From Streptomyces melanogenes (GTDB lineage: Bacteria > Actinomycetota > Actinomycetes > Streptomycetales > Streptomycetaceae), in NCBI RefSeq assembly GCF_014649795.1, contig NZ_BMTS01000017.1:82858-146857 (forward strand): a stretch of DNA of 64,000 nt, in the 5' to 3' direction. The notes under the pieces were generated by a model. That model did not search any database and was not told where the DNA came from. It saw only the letters and a program-made list of their open reading frames with translations. The position numbers and the translations under genes were made by a program. Positions within the stretch are counted from its first letter, which is position 1. Every line of letters starts with the position of its first letter. Below, in pieces: positions 25,452 to 33,365 of this stretch.

Positions 25452-26246
25452 GTGACCACCGGCATCGTCGCGCGTGAGAGCTACTACGTACGGACGGGTG
25501 AGCACACCTACAAACCCACAGCTCACGCGGGTGGTGCATGGCAGGCCGACGAACAGCACTTCAGCCCGCTCGCGGGGCTTGTCGTCCACGCGATCGACGG
25601 GCACCTCGCCGAGCGCCCCGGGAATCTGACGCTCGCGAGGATCAGTTACGACATCCTCGGCCGCCTCGCCCTCGACGAGTGCGAGATAACCGTGGAGACC
25701 GTTCGTCCCGGCCGGACCATCGAACTCCTGGAGGCGACCGTGGCCATCGGCGGCCGCCCGGTCGTCCGTGCCCGCGCCTGGCTCCTGGCGTCCCTGGACA
25801 CGTCGTCCGTGGCCGACAGCCCCCACGAGCGGCTCCCCGCCCCTGAAGAGCTCACGCCCTGGGCGATGCACGAGGAGTGGAACGGCGGCTACGTCTCTTC
25901 CGTCGACGTCCGCCGGATGCCTCCGTCCCGCAAGGGCCGTACGGCGGCCTGGCTCTCCTCGCCCGTCGACCTGGTCGCGGACGAGCCGAGCACCGCCCTC
26001 GCCTCGTACATCGCGCTCGTCGACACCGCCAACGGCATCGCCGTGCAGCAGGACCCCACCGCGTGGATGTTCCCCAACCTCGACCTGACGATCCATCTGC
26101 ACCGGCAGCCACGAGGACCGTGGACCGGTCTGGACACCACCGTCACCTTCGGCCCGACCGGACAGGGACTCACCAGCAGCGTCCTGCACGACATCGACGG
26201 CCCCGTCGGCCACGCCGAACAGATCCTCACCGTCCGCCCTCTGTAG
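25452..26246 (+). CDS. Acyl-CoA thioesterase family protein
   Basis: 264 residues from the GTG at 25452 with AGGAGG eight bases upstream. A longer frame from 25398 lacks such a site. A double hot-dog fold is suggested by two similar halves: SYYVRTGEHTYKPTAHAGGAW, then ISYDILGRLALDECEITVETVR, and later AMFplike strands with SYIALVDTANGIAV and LDLTIHLHRQPRG. These are features of the thioesterase-like family related to TesB. Such enzymes hydrolyse acyl-CoA thioesters in the cytoplasm. The substrate is unknown. Stands alone between the DUF1326 gene and the SUKH gene. Confidence 0.85.
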   Translation: MTTGIVARESYYVRTGEHTYKPTAHAGGAWQADEQHFSPLAGLVVHAIDGHLAERPGNLTLARISYDILGRLALDECEITVETVRPGRTIELLEATVAIGGRPVVRARAWLLASLDTSSVADSPHERLPAPEELTPWAMHEEWNGGYVSSVDVRRMPPSRKGRTAAWLSSPVDLVADEPSTALASYIALVDTANGIAVQQDPTAWMFPNLDLTIHLHRQPRGPWTGLDTTVTFGPTGQGLTSSVLHDIDGPVGHAEQILTVRPL

Positions 26247-26282
26247 ACCGGTTCACTCACCACGCCGGTTAGGGTGCCGGGC

Positions 26283-26936
26283 GTGAGCGATGACCAGATA
26301 CGGGTGGAACGGACCCTGGCCGCGTGGGGCCGGATCGAGGCGTGGCTGAAGGAACACGCGCCACGCAGCTACCGGGGTCTTCCCGCGCCCGCCGGCGAGG
26401 ACGAGATCCGGGCCGTCGAGCTGGAGCTGGACCTGGTGCTGCCCGCCGACGTGCGGGCGTTCTACCAGGTCCGCAACGGCACCGGGCCCGCCGTGGATTT
26501 CGACTGGTCGACCGGGGACAGGCCGCTGCCGGACCCGAGCGGATACCTGCTGCCTGACGGCGACGGGATCGCGCCGCTGTCGTACCTGGGCACGTGGTAC
26601 GACCATCTCCCCGTCGACGACGAGTACGACGATCCGCGGCGGCGCTACCTGCCGTTCATGGTGTCGGACCCGGACGGCTTCTACGGGAGCTTCGTCGACT
26701 GCACCCCGAGCAGCGAGGGGTACGGGCAGATCGGCTCCTACGCCGAGGCCGCGTTCCCCGAGCCGGGCGGCCACCCGTCGCTCGCCGCCTACCTGACCGA
26801 TGTCGCCGACCTCCTGTACGGAAAACCGGACGAGATCTGGGGAATGCCCGGAATCCTCGACGGCTGCCTGCACTGGGCAGACCCCCAGGCACCACCGGAA
26901 GGCTGGGAGCCGGTCCCCCAGCCGAGGACACCATGA
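26283..26936 (+). CDS. SMI1/KNR4 (SUKH) family protein
   Basis: 217 residues from GTG 26283 (another GTG at 26274 is in frame). The SUKH fold markers are PAGEDEIRAVELELDLVLPADVRAFYQVRNGTG (residues about 38-70), LLPDGDGIAPLSYLG and SDPDGFYGSFVDC. SUKH proteins are mostly immunity proteins for polymorphic toxins, including nucleases and deaminases, although some are general. The gene lies 36 bp after the thioesterase and 4.5 kb from the DUF4157-deaminase gene, so a link is possible but not shown. Confidence 0.85.
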   Translation: MSDDQIRVERTLAAWGRIEAWLKEHAPRSYRGLPAPAGEDEIRAVELELDLVLPADVRAFYQVRNGTGPAVDFDWSTGDRPLPDPSGYLLPDGDGIAPLSYLGTWYDHLPVDDEYDDPRRRYLPFMVSDPDGFYGSFVDCTPSSEGYGQIGSYAEAAFPEPGGHPSLAAYLTDVADLLYGKPDEIWGMPGILDGCLHWADPQAPPEGWEPVPQPRTP

Positions 26937-26967
26937 GTGCGATGCGCCTATGAGCGGCGGCGTATCT

Positions 26968-27198
26968 TCAGGACGGCAGCGCCCGCGCGCGCACCGGCCG
27001 GGCCGGTTCCTGGCCGCCGCCGCTGGGCAGGACGCGGACCTCGCCGCTGTCGCTGATCTCGGCCCTGACGATGCCGGTGTCGTCGGCGTACACGGGGTGG
27101 CCGCCCGGACCCTTCCGATCAGTCACGGACACCACCACGATGTCCTGCCCTGACTCAGGACCGTCCTCGAAGACCAGCTCGTACCTCTGGGGCTGCAT
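26968..27198 (-). CDS. DUF6296-like small protein
   Basis: 76 residues: RYELVFEDGPESGQDIVVV, then TDRKGPGGHPVYADDTGIVR and AEISDSGEVRVL. The pattern matches small Streptomyces/Kitasatospora DUF6296-type proteins with four predicted strands. There is no export signal and no known function. Good codon use on this strand supports the gene. Convergent with the SUKH gene. Confidence 0.65.
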   Translation of the reverse strand: MQPQRYELVFEDGPESGQDIVVVSVTDRKGPGGHPVYADDTGIVRAEISDSGEVRVLPSGGGQEPARPVRARALPS

Positions 27199-27363
27199 CG
27201 TTTTCCATCCGTCCTCGGGGGGTGCCGGGCAAGGTGCTGCGAGCAGATCGGGCAGCGCTCACGGCCATGCTCGGCCGCGGCCCGACGGCCCGCATCTTTC
27301 GGGGCGCCCAGACGGTGGCTACGGCGGCGGCCGACTCAGTGAGGCGGGCGCGAGAGGCCAGCA

Positions 27364-28650
27364 CTAAACGGCACCCGCCTGAACGGATTCCCGGGTTTCC
27401 GGGTGCTCTGGGTCATCGGCCGGGGCAGCGGCACGCAGCGCCGCCTCCACCCGGCGGTTGGTGGTCATGGTCGACGTGACGGCGGTCATGGTGAGGAGGA
27501 GGCCGGCGGCGGTGTAGAGCGGGGTGCGTACGTCGTAGGTGGTGGCCAGCCAGCCGCCGAGGAAGGCGCCGAACGGGGCGGCGCACATGGAGAGCATGCG
27601 GGAGGTGGAGGCGACCCGGCCCATCAGGTGGGCGGGGACGATCGCCTGCCGGAGGGAGGGGGCGAGCACCATCGTGGCGCCCATACCCGCTCCGCACACA
27701 GCGAGTGCGAGGCCGGCGACGTACGGGTTCGGGGCGGCGGCAAGGCCCAGGATGGCGAGTCCCTCGACTGCGGCCGTGCAGGTCAGCGCGGTGCCGGTGC
27801 CGAGCCGTCGGCCGAGGAAGGAGGCGATGCCCGCGCCGAGCAGACCGCCGGTGGCCTCCGCCGTGAGGAGCAGGCCGAAGCCGAAGGTGTCGACGCCGAG
27901 ACGGTCGTGCGCGAAGAGGGCGAGTACGGTCTCGATGGCGATGAAGGCGATGTTCCCGACCGCCGGACGCAGCGCGAGCCCGAGCAGCAACCGGTCCCGG
28001 AATACGTACGAGGCGCCGGCCCGCGCCTGCCGCAGCAGCGACTCACGGGCCTGCGGTACGGGCCGGGGTGCGGCAGGCAGCGACCGTACGAGCAGTGCGG
28101 AGAGGGCGAACGACACCGCGTCGGTGAGCAGGGGAACCGCCCGACCGAGCGCGAGCAGGGCACTGCCCGCGGGCGGCCCTGCGAAGCCGGACGCGGTGGT
28201 CTGGGCGCCGCGCAGGCGGGAGTTGGCGCGTTCCAGGAGCGCGGGGTCGCGGCCGAGCAGGTCCGGCAGATAGGCCGTGGCGGCCGTGTCGAAGAAGAGT
28301 CCGCCGAGGCCGAGGAGGAAGGCGACGGCCGCGAGCAGGGGAATGCTCAGCACGTCGAGCGCGGCCGCTGCCGCCGGTATCGCGAGCAGCACCGCCCGTG
28401 CCGCGTCCGTGACCCACATCGTGCGCCGACGGTCCCAGCGGTCCACCAGCGCACCGCCGAGCACCCCGAAGAGCAGCCACGGCAGCGTTCCGGCGGCCGT
28501 GACGACGGCGAGCGCCATCGGATCCCGCGTCAATGTCAACGCGATCAGCGGCAGCGCGGCATGCGACACCCCGTCACCGAGCGAGGAGATCGTCTGCGCG
28601 GTCCACAGCCGTCCGAAACCGGTCGGCAGCTTCTGTACTTCAGTGGTCAC
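27364..28650 (-). CDS. MFS transporter
   Basis: 428 residues with about twelve membrane helices. LWTAQTISSLGDGVSHAALPLIAL opens helix 1. The cytoplasmic loop 2-3 motif is GGALVDRWDRRRTMWVTDAARA, and the second half repeats the fold from GLALRPAVGNIAFIA. It belongs to the drug/macrolide-efflux-like group of the major facilitator superfamily. GTG start overlaps the stop of the upstream HTH gene by four bases, so the two form an operon. Export of a toxic compound sensed by the regulator is the likely role; the compound is unknown. Confidence 0.9.
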   Translation of the reverse strand: MTTEVQKLPTGFGRLWTAQTISSLGDGVSHAALPLIALTLTRDPMALAVVTAAGTLPWLLFGVLGGALVDRWDRRRTMWVTDAARAVLLAIPAAAAALDVLSIPLLAAVAFLLGLGGLFFDTAATAYLPDLLGRDPALLERANSRLRGAQTTASGFAGPPAGSALLALGRAVPLLTDAVSFALSALLVRSLPAAPRPVPQARESLLRQARAGASYVFRDRLLLGLALRPAVGNIAFIAIETVLALFAHDRLGVDTFGFGLLLTAEATGGLLGAGIASFLGRRLGTGTALTCTAAVEGLAILGLAAAPNPYVAGLALAVCGAGMGATMVLAPSLRQAIVPAHLMGRVASTSRMLSMCAAPFGAFLGGWLATTYDVRTPLYTAAGLLLTMTAVTSTMTTNRRVEAALRAAAPADDPEHPETRESVQAGAV

Positions 28651-29186
28651 TTGGCGTCCCCTTCGGCCTGCTGGCCCTGTGCCGGGTGGAAGAGTGCGAA
28701 GACGAGCGAGGTGTCCGGCAGCGAGGGATCGGACAGCTCCCGGTACTCGTCCGCCAGGGCCTGCAGCCGCGCGCCCAGCTCCGCGAACTGCTCGTCGGTG
28801 AGCCGCAGATGCGCCATCCGTACGTGCCGCTCGGCATCCGCCGGTGCCGCTTCCAGGTCCGCGACCGCGTGCCGCATCAGCACATCGGGGCCTCCTTCGC
28901 CCGGATCCGGCAGCTCGATCGACCGCGCGGCCATCGCGTAGTACCGCTCGGTGACCCCCCGGACCTTGCGCGTCCGTACCACTTTGACCAGGCCGGCCCG
29001 CTCCAGCAGCCGTACGTGGTAGCTGGAGCTCCCCTTCGCCAGGCCCACTCGCTCAGCGATCTGGGTGATCGTCGCGGGCTCGAAGCGGAGCACGGCCATG
29101 ATCCGGTGGCGCGTGAGGTTGGAGACGGCGCGTAGCTGCTCGTCAGTGGTGACGTGGAACGTCTCCGGAAGATCATCGGTAGGCAT
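28647..29186 (-). CDS. ArsR-like winged-helix regulator
   Basis: 179 residues from ATG 29186. The winged helix covers roughly residues 15-85: QLRAVSNLTRHRIMAVLRFE, ATITQIAERVGLAKGSSSYH, VRLLERAGLVKVVRTRKVRG. A helical C-terminal half (ELGARLQALADEYREL) probably dimerises. It resembles ArsR-type repressors of multidrug transporters. It is translationally coupled to the MFS gene. A perfect palindrome at 29193-29216, just upstream of its start, is a likely autoregulatory operator. A longer reading from 29252 would run through that palindrome and is less likely. Confidence 0.87.
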   Translation of the reverse strand: MPTDDLPETFHVTTDEQLRAVSNLTRHRIMAVLRFEPATITQIAERVGLAKGSSSYHVRLLERAGLVKVVRTRKVRGVTERYYAMAARSIELPDPGEGGPDVLMRHAVADLEAAPADAERHVRMAHLRLTDEQFAELGARLQALADEYRELSDPSLPDTSLVFALFHPAQGQQAEGDAK

Positions 29187-29192
29187 GCCCCC

Positions 29193-29216
29193 AATGGTCA
29201 ACACTTCTTGACCATT
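29193..29216. promoter_or_regulatory. Perfect palindromic operator of the ArsR/MFS operon
   Basis: AATGGTCAA and TTGACCATT are perfect 9-bp arms separated by six bases. The site starts seven bases upstream of the ATG of the ArsR-like gene, so binding would block both promoter clearance and, if transcribed, access to the start region. Self-repression is the simplest reading. Confidence 0.7.
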
Positions 29217-29573
29217 ACGCAAGAGGGTTTGGGCGCGATCTTCCGGAGTCACTTGTTCCGCACGTGAGGCCTTCGCTCACGCACTCTCCTCCAGGCCCGG
29301 ATCTGCCTGCGGTTCCTCACGACCTCCGCCAACACGCCCACCACGGCCCGTGGCCACCGTCGCCGGACAGGGCGACTTAACAAGATCGCATGGCAAAGTC
29401 CGGACAACTGTTACATCGCCGATGGGGTATCTACGTGCGCTCTTCGTAGCGTCAGCTCTGCCGCTCACGCCCCTGCTCCGCCCATCAGCTCGACCCACAC
29501 CCGCTGGCCCGGGACGGGACAACGCCGTGCCGCACCCGCCCTGCCCGTCCATCTCTGCCGCGAAAGACCTCCC
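29217..29573. other. Intergenic region before the lipoprotein deacetylase
   Basis: No gene found. The stretch must hold the promoter of the PIG-L gene at 29574. An AT-richer part around 29370-29445 is the likeliest place, but I cannot assign -35 and -10 elements with confidence. Confidence 0.4.
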
Positions 29574-31673
29574 GTGCCGCCACAGCCTCGCCGCGTCCTC
29601 CTCGCCGGTTTCATAGCCCTCTCCGCGGCGATATCGGGCTGCACTCCCGCCTCGTCGACGGCTGCTTCCGCGCCGGTCCACAAGCGCGGCACGGTGCAGG
29701 CCGCGCGGGACGGTTCGAGCGGTGTCCGGGTCATGCAGATCGTCGCCCACCCGGACGACGACCTGTACTTCATGAACCCCGAGCTCCAGCAGTCCATAGA
29801 CGCCAACGACCAGCTCGTCAGCGTCTATGTGACCAGCGGTGAGGCCCAGGGCTTCAACAAGATCCCCGGCCACAAACCCCCCAAGCCCAACGTCGCCAAC
29901 TACGCCGGTGCCCGCCGCCAGGGCCTACGCCAGGCGTACGCGTTCATGGCGACCGGCGACACCAAGGCCCCCTGGACCAGGCAGGTCACCACCCTGCCCG
30001 GCGGCACCGCCATAGAAGTGGACGCCCTGAGCCAGCACCCCGGCATCCGGCTGGTCTTCCTCGGTGTGTCCCAGCACTCCCCCTCCCACGGCAGAACCCC
30101 CGGCCTCGACCTGCGGCGGCTCTGGGAGGCTCCCCGCGCGGTCACGCGGACCCTGGTGGGCACCGGCTCCCCCGTCCGGGCGTCGCACGAGGTCACCCGC
30201 GCCGGGCTGATAGACGCGCTGGTCCACCTCATGGACAGCTACCGGCCCACACTCGTACGCACCATGGACCCCGACCCGGACATGCAGGTCCGCGACGCGA
30301 AGCACCGCGCCCACCACGACCAGCGCGGCTACTCGGACCACCCCGACCACACCGCCGCCGCGCTGTTCACCTACGCCGCCCTCGACCGCTACCGGGCCCC
30401 CCACGCCGTCACCGCCTTCCGCGGCTACTACAACGAGCGCTGGCCGCAGGGCCTGCCCGCGCAGATCATCCGCGGCAAGGCCAACGTCCTCAACGCCTAC
30501 GGAGGCTCCCCGAAGGGCTGCGACAACGAGTTCGGCGGCTGCGGCGACTACGACGTCGGCCGGGACCGCTCGTACGGCACCGGCTGGCTCCAGCGCACCT
30601 CGCTGCGCTACCCCACCGCCGCCCCGCGGCTGCAGCCGGGCGCCGACGGGCGGATGACCGCGTTCGCCGTCCTCGGCGGGCAGGCGGCCATGTGGCAGGA
30701 GACCGAGCCCGGCGGCGAACGGTGGACCGCGCCGAAGCTGCTGGCCGGCCAGGGACTGCTGCCGGGTCTGACGTCCTCGCGGACACGGGACGGCCGCTGG
30801 CAGCTGTTCGCCGAGCGCGTCGTTTCCCTGGGCGCAGGGGCGAAGGACAACCGGCGCGAGATCGTGACGACGGAACAGACGCGCCCGGGTGGGCCGTTTC
30901 GCGCCTGGGTCTCGCTGGGCGTCCCCGACCGCGACCCCGAGCACGGCCGCCGGGTCGGCGGGCCCGTCGTGACGCGCGGTGCCGACGGCACCACCTGGCT
31001 GTTCGTACGCAACTGGGCCAAGGGTGTCTCCGTCCGCAGCCAGCGAGCCGACGGCGCCTGGTCCAACTGGGCGGACCTGGGCGGCGCCGAGGTCCAGGAG
31101 GGGCTCAGCGCCGTCACCGACGCCAAGGGGCTCGTCCATGTCTTCGGCGCCGGACACCACACCGTTCGCCACTGGGTGCAGCGGAACCCGGGAGGACCGT
31201 TCGTTCTCGCACCCACCGGGCTGCCCGCCCCGGCCGATCCGCCCACCGCGCTGGCCCGGCCCGACGGCTCGCTCCTCCTGGCCTTCCGCGCGGCCGGGAC
31301 CGCCCGACTAGTGCTGCGCACCCTCCCCGCCGGTGGCGGAGTATGGCGCGCCGAACGCGTCGACCTGGACAGCCGCGGCTACGGCGCGCTCGCCCTGCAC
31401 TCCATACCCGGCGGAGTGCTGCTGGCCGCCCGCAACAACGACGGCGGTACGAGCCTGGCCACTCTGGGCACCGGACGCGCCCCACAGTGGAGCACCGTCC
31501 CCGGAGCCGTGGTCGGCGCGGCCTCCCTGGCAACCGACTCCGCCAACCGTCCCGTCCTCGCCCAACTGGCCCCGGACGCGACGCTCCACACCCACGTCAT
31601 ACCGGAAGGCCACCCTGTCGAGCAGGGAGACCGCCGGCGCGGGACGTCCGTGGATCAGGCCGCGAGTCGGTAG
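29574..31673 (+). CDS. PIG-L family deacetylase lipoprotein with C-terminal beta-propeller-like region
   Basis: 699 residues from a GTG. A lipoprotein signal ends in AISGC (Cys23), so the protein should be anchored outside the membrane. The PIG-L domain has AHPDDD (58-63), with Asp in place of the usual final Glu, and later a HHDQRGYSDHPDHTAA motif near residue 245 that supplies the metal-binding His residues. From about 345 to 690 there are repeated Trp-rich, strand-like units (for example FRAWVSLGVPDRDPEHG, WLFVRNWAKGVSVRSQRADG, WSNWADLGG) that look like a beta-propeller. The target is probably a cell-surface or environmental N-acetyl sugar. Second PIG-L gene in the window; accessory domain differs from the first. 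Confidence 0.85.
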   Translation: MPPQPRRVLLAGFIALSAAISGCTPASSTAASAPVHKRGTVQAARDGSSGVRVMQIVAHPDDDLYFMNPELQQSIDANDQLVSVYVTSGEAQGFNKIPGHKPPKPNVANYAGARRQGLRQAYAFMATGDTKAPWTRQVTTLPGGTAIEVDALSQHPGIRLVFLGVSQHSPSHGRTPGLDLRRLWEAPRAVTRTLVGTGSPVRASHEVTRAGLIDALVHLMDSYRPTLVRTMDPDPDMQVRDAKHRAHHDQRGYSDHPDHTAAALFTYAALDRYRAPHAVTAFRGYYNERWPQGLPAQIIRGKANVLNAYGGSPKGCDNEFGGCGDYDVGRDRSYGTGWLQRTSLRYPTAAPRLQPGADGRMTAFAVLGGQAAMWQETEPGGERWTAPKLLAGQGLLPGLTSSRTRDGRWQLFAERVVSLGAGAKDNRREIVTTEQTRPGGPFRAWVSLGVPDRDPEHGRRVGGPVVTRGADGTTWLFVRNWAKGVSVRSQRADGAWSNWADLGGAEVQEGLSAVTDAKGLVHVFGAGHHTVRHWVQRNPGGPFVLAPTGLPAPADPPTALARPDGSLLLAFRAAGTARLVLRTLPAGGGVWRAERVDLDSRGYGALALHSIPGGVLLAARNNDGGTSLATLGTGRAPQWSTVPGAVVGAASLATDSANRPVLAQLAPDATLHTHVIPEGHPVEQGDRRRGTSVDQAASR

Positions 31674-31747
31674 TTGAGCTGGTCAGAGGCGGGGCGGATC
31701 AGCGGCCGTCCCGTCGCGGAGCAGGCGGGGGAAACGCGCCGACGGGT

Positions 31748-31801
31748 TCCCCCGGATCCTCGCAGCACCTCCGATCGAAGGTGCTGCGAGGATCCGGGGG
31801 A
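31748..31801. terminator. Very strong bidirectional terminator
   Basis: A 23-bp perfect stem (left arm 31748-31770, right arm 31779-31801) with an 8-base loop. The left arm begins TCCCCCGGATCCTCG. It sits between the convergent deacetylase (stop 31673) and oxidoreductase (stop 31848) genes. Confidence 0.9.
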
Positions 31802-31847
31802 CGGATCGGACTGATAGAACGCTGCGGCACGCACGGATCACAAGGGA

Positions 31848-32777
31848 TCAGAGCGTGAGGACGAGCTTGCCTTGGAGATGACCGCCGTCGAGCATCCGGT
31901 GCGCGTCGGCCACGCGCTCGAACGGGAACGTCTCCTGCACATGGACCCGGAGCCTGCCCTGCTCGACGAGTTCGACGAGACCTCGCAGGGCGACCGGATC
32001 GGGATCGACCGCGATACCGCTGAAACGCATGCCGGCCGCCTGGTACTTGGCGGCGAGCTCCGCATCGTCCTCGGCAACCGCCGTCACCAGGTGACCACCC
32101 GGGCGGAGCACTTCGAGGGAGCGCTCGACGGTATCGCCGCCGATCGTGTCGAGGACGACGTCGATGTCACGGACCGCCTCGGTGAAGTCGACCGCCGTGT
32201 AGTCGATCACCTCATCGGCGCCGCACCCCTCGGCGAACTCGCGCTTGCTCCCGCCGGCGGTCGTGATCACGTACGCGCCGAGCGCCTTCGCGATCTGGAT
32301 CGCGACGTGGCCGACCCCGCCACCACCACCGTGGACCAGGACGCGGTCGCCCTCGGTCACGTCGCCGAGGTCGACGAGGCCCTGCCACGCCGTCAGCCCC
32401 ACGATCGGCAGCGCCGACGCCTCGACGTGTGAGAGCGACGCCGGTTTGCGTGCCAGGTGCAGCGCCGGAGCCGATACGACCTCGGCGTACGCATTCGCCG
32501 CCCGCGGGAACAGCGGCATCCCAAACACCTCGTCACCGGGCCTGAACCGCCAGGTCTGCGGCGCCTGTTCGACCACGCCGCTGATGTCCCAGCCGAGGAC
32601 GAACGGCGGCCGGCCGATCAGCGGGAACTCGCCGGCGCGCAGGCGCGCCTCCAGCGGGTTCAGCCCGATTGCCTTGACCCGCACGAGAACCTCGGTCGGA
32701 AGGGGGCGGGGCTCGGGCGCGTCCACGATGGTGAGCACCTCGGGACCACCGAGCGCCTGCTGAGTGATGACTCGCAT
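31848..32777 (-). CDS. NADPH quinone oxidoreductase-like MDR enzyme
   Basis: 309 residues. N-terminal GroES-like domain (MRVITQQALGGPEVLTIVDA, then GLNPLEARLRAG and GWDISGVVE) followed by a Rossmann domain with GGGGGVGHVAIQIAKALGA. No structural zinc Cys cluster is present, as expected for the quinone oxidoreductase branch of the medium-chain dehydrogenases. It probably reduces a quinone or enone with NADPH. AGGAGA precedes the ATG. It is divergent from an HxlR regulator, a common pairing in which HxlR controls the reductase in response to electrophiles. Confidence 0.9.
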   Translation of the reverse strand: MRVITQQALGGPEVLTIVDAPEPRPLPTEVLVRVKAIGLNPLEARLRAGEFPLIGRPPFVLGWDISGVVEQAPQTWRFRPGDEVFGMPLFPRAANAYAEVVSAPALHLARKPASLSHVEASALPIVGLTAWQGLVDLGDVTEGDRVLVHGGGGGVGHVAIQIAKALGAYVITTAGGSKREFAEGCGADEVIDYTAVDFTEAVRDIDVVLDTIGGDTVERSLEVLRPGGHLVTAVAEDDAELAAKYQAAGMRFSGIAVDPDPVALRGLVELVEQGRLRVHVQETFPFERVADAHRMLDGGHLQGKLVLTL

Positions 32778-32781
32778 GACT

Positions 32782-32845
32782 CTCCTGGCTTGGGAAGGGG
32801 AAAACCCAGGAGAACCAGGCTATGAACCCGATAGGAACCAGGAGG
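32782..32845. promoter_or_regulatory. Operator-like repeats between HxlR and oxidoreductase genes
   Basis: CTCCTGG (32782-32788) and CCAGGAG (32806-32812) are inverted. Two further ACCAGG copies lie at 32814 and 32837 in the same orientation. All are in the 96-bp gap shared by the divergent genes and overlap the oxidoreductase ribosome binding site. Likely HxlR binding region. Confidence 0.5.
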
Positions 32846-32873
32846 TGCCTCAGGCGCAGGTACCTTTGGCGCC

Positions 32874-33254
32874 ATGAGCGGTTTCGTTCCCGGTGATCCC
32901 TTTCTCGCCGACTGTCCGGCGCGTCTGGCGGTCGAGCTCATCGCCGACAAGTGGACCGTGGTCGTCCTCTACGGCCTCAGCAAGGGCCCGGTGCGCCATG
33001 GCGAGTTGGTAGAGCTGATCGGCGGCATCTCCCGCAAGATGCTCACCCAGACACTCCGGCGGCTCGCGGCCCACGGACTCATCCACCGCTACGCCTACGC
33101 CGAGGCACCGCCCCGCGTCGAGTACGAGCTCACCCCGCTCGGAATGACACTGATCGACCCGATCCACATGCTGACCGAGTGGGCAAGGGCGAACGGCGAT
33201 GCCGTGCTCGATGCACTCGACGCCGCCCCCGAGCCGGTCGCCCATGGCGACTGA
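32874..33254 (+). CDS. HxlR-family regulator
   Basis: 126 residues. CPARLAVELIADKWTVVVLYGL is the classic HxlR opening. It is followed by the winged helix with GISRKMLTQTLRRLAAHGLI and the wing YAEAPPRVEYELTPLG. Cys14, just before the first HTH helix, is where many HxlR proteins carry a redox- or aldehyde-sensing cysteine. It probably dimerises on the repeats at 32782-32845 and controls the divergent quinone oxidoreductase. The effector is unknown; quinones or aldehydes are reasonable guesses. Confidence 0.9.
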   Translation: MSGFVPGDPFLADCPARLAVELIADKWTVVVLYGLSKGPVRHGELVELIGGISRKMLTQTLRRLAAHGLIHRYAYAEAPPRVEYELTPLGMTLIDPIHMLTEWARANGDAVLDALDAAPEPVAHGD

Positions 33255-33321
33255 GGCCCCGCTGGGAGCGGCTGCTGTAGCCCGCGGACCGGTACCGGTG
33301 GAACCGTGACGGTCTGACCCA

Positions 33322-33346
33322 CGTCCTCGTGCCCGGCACGGGGACG
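33322..33346. terminator. Terminator between convergent genes
   Basis: CGTCCTCGTGC pairs with GCACGGGGACG (one G-T pair) around a short loop. It lies between the HxlR stop (33254) and the stop of the minus-strand gene (33366). Confidence 0.7.
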
Positions 33347-33365
33347 CGGCGACCGGGCGGTGTGG

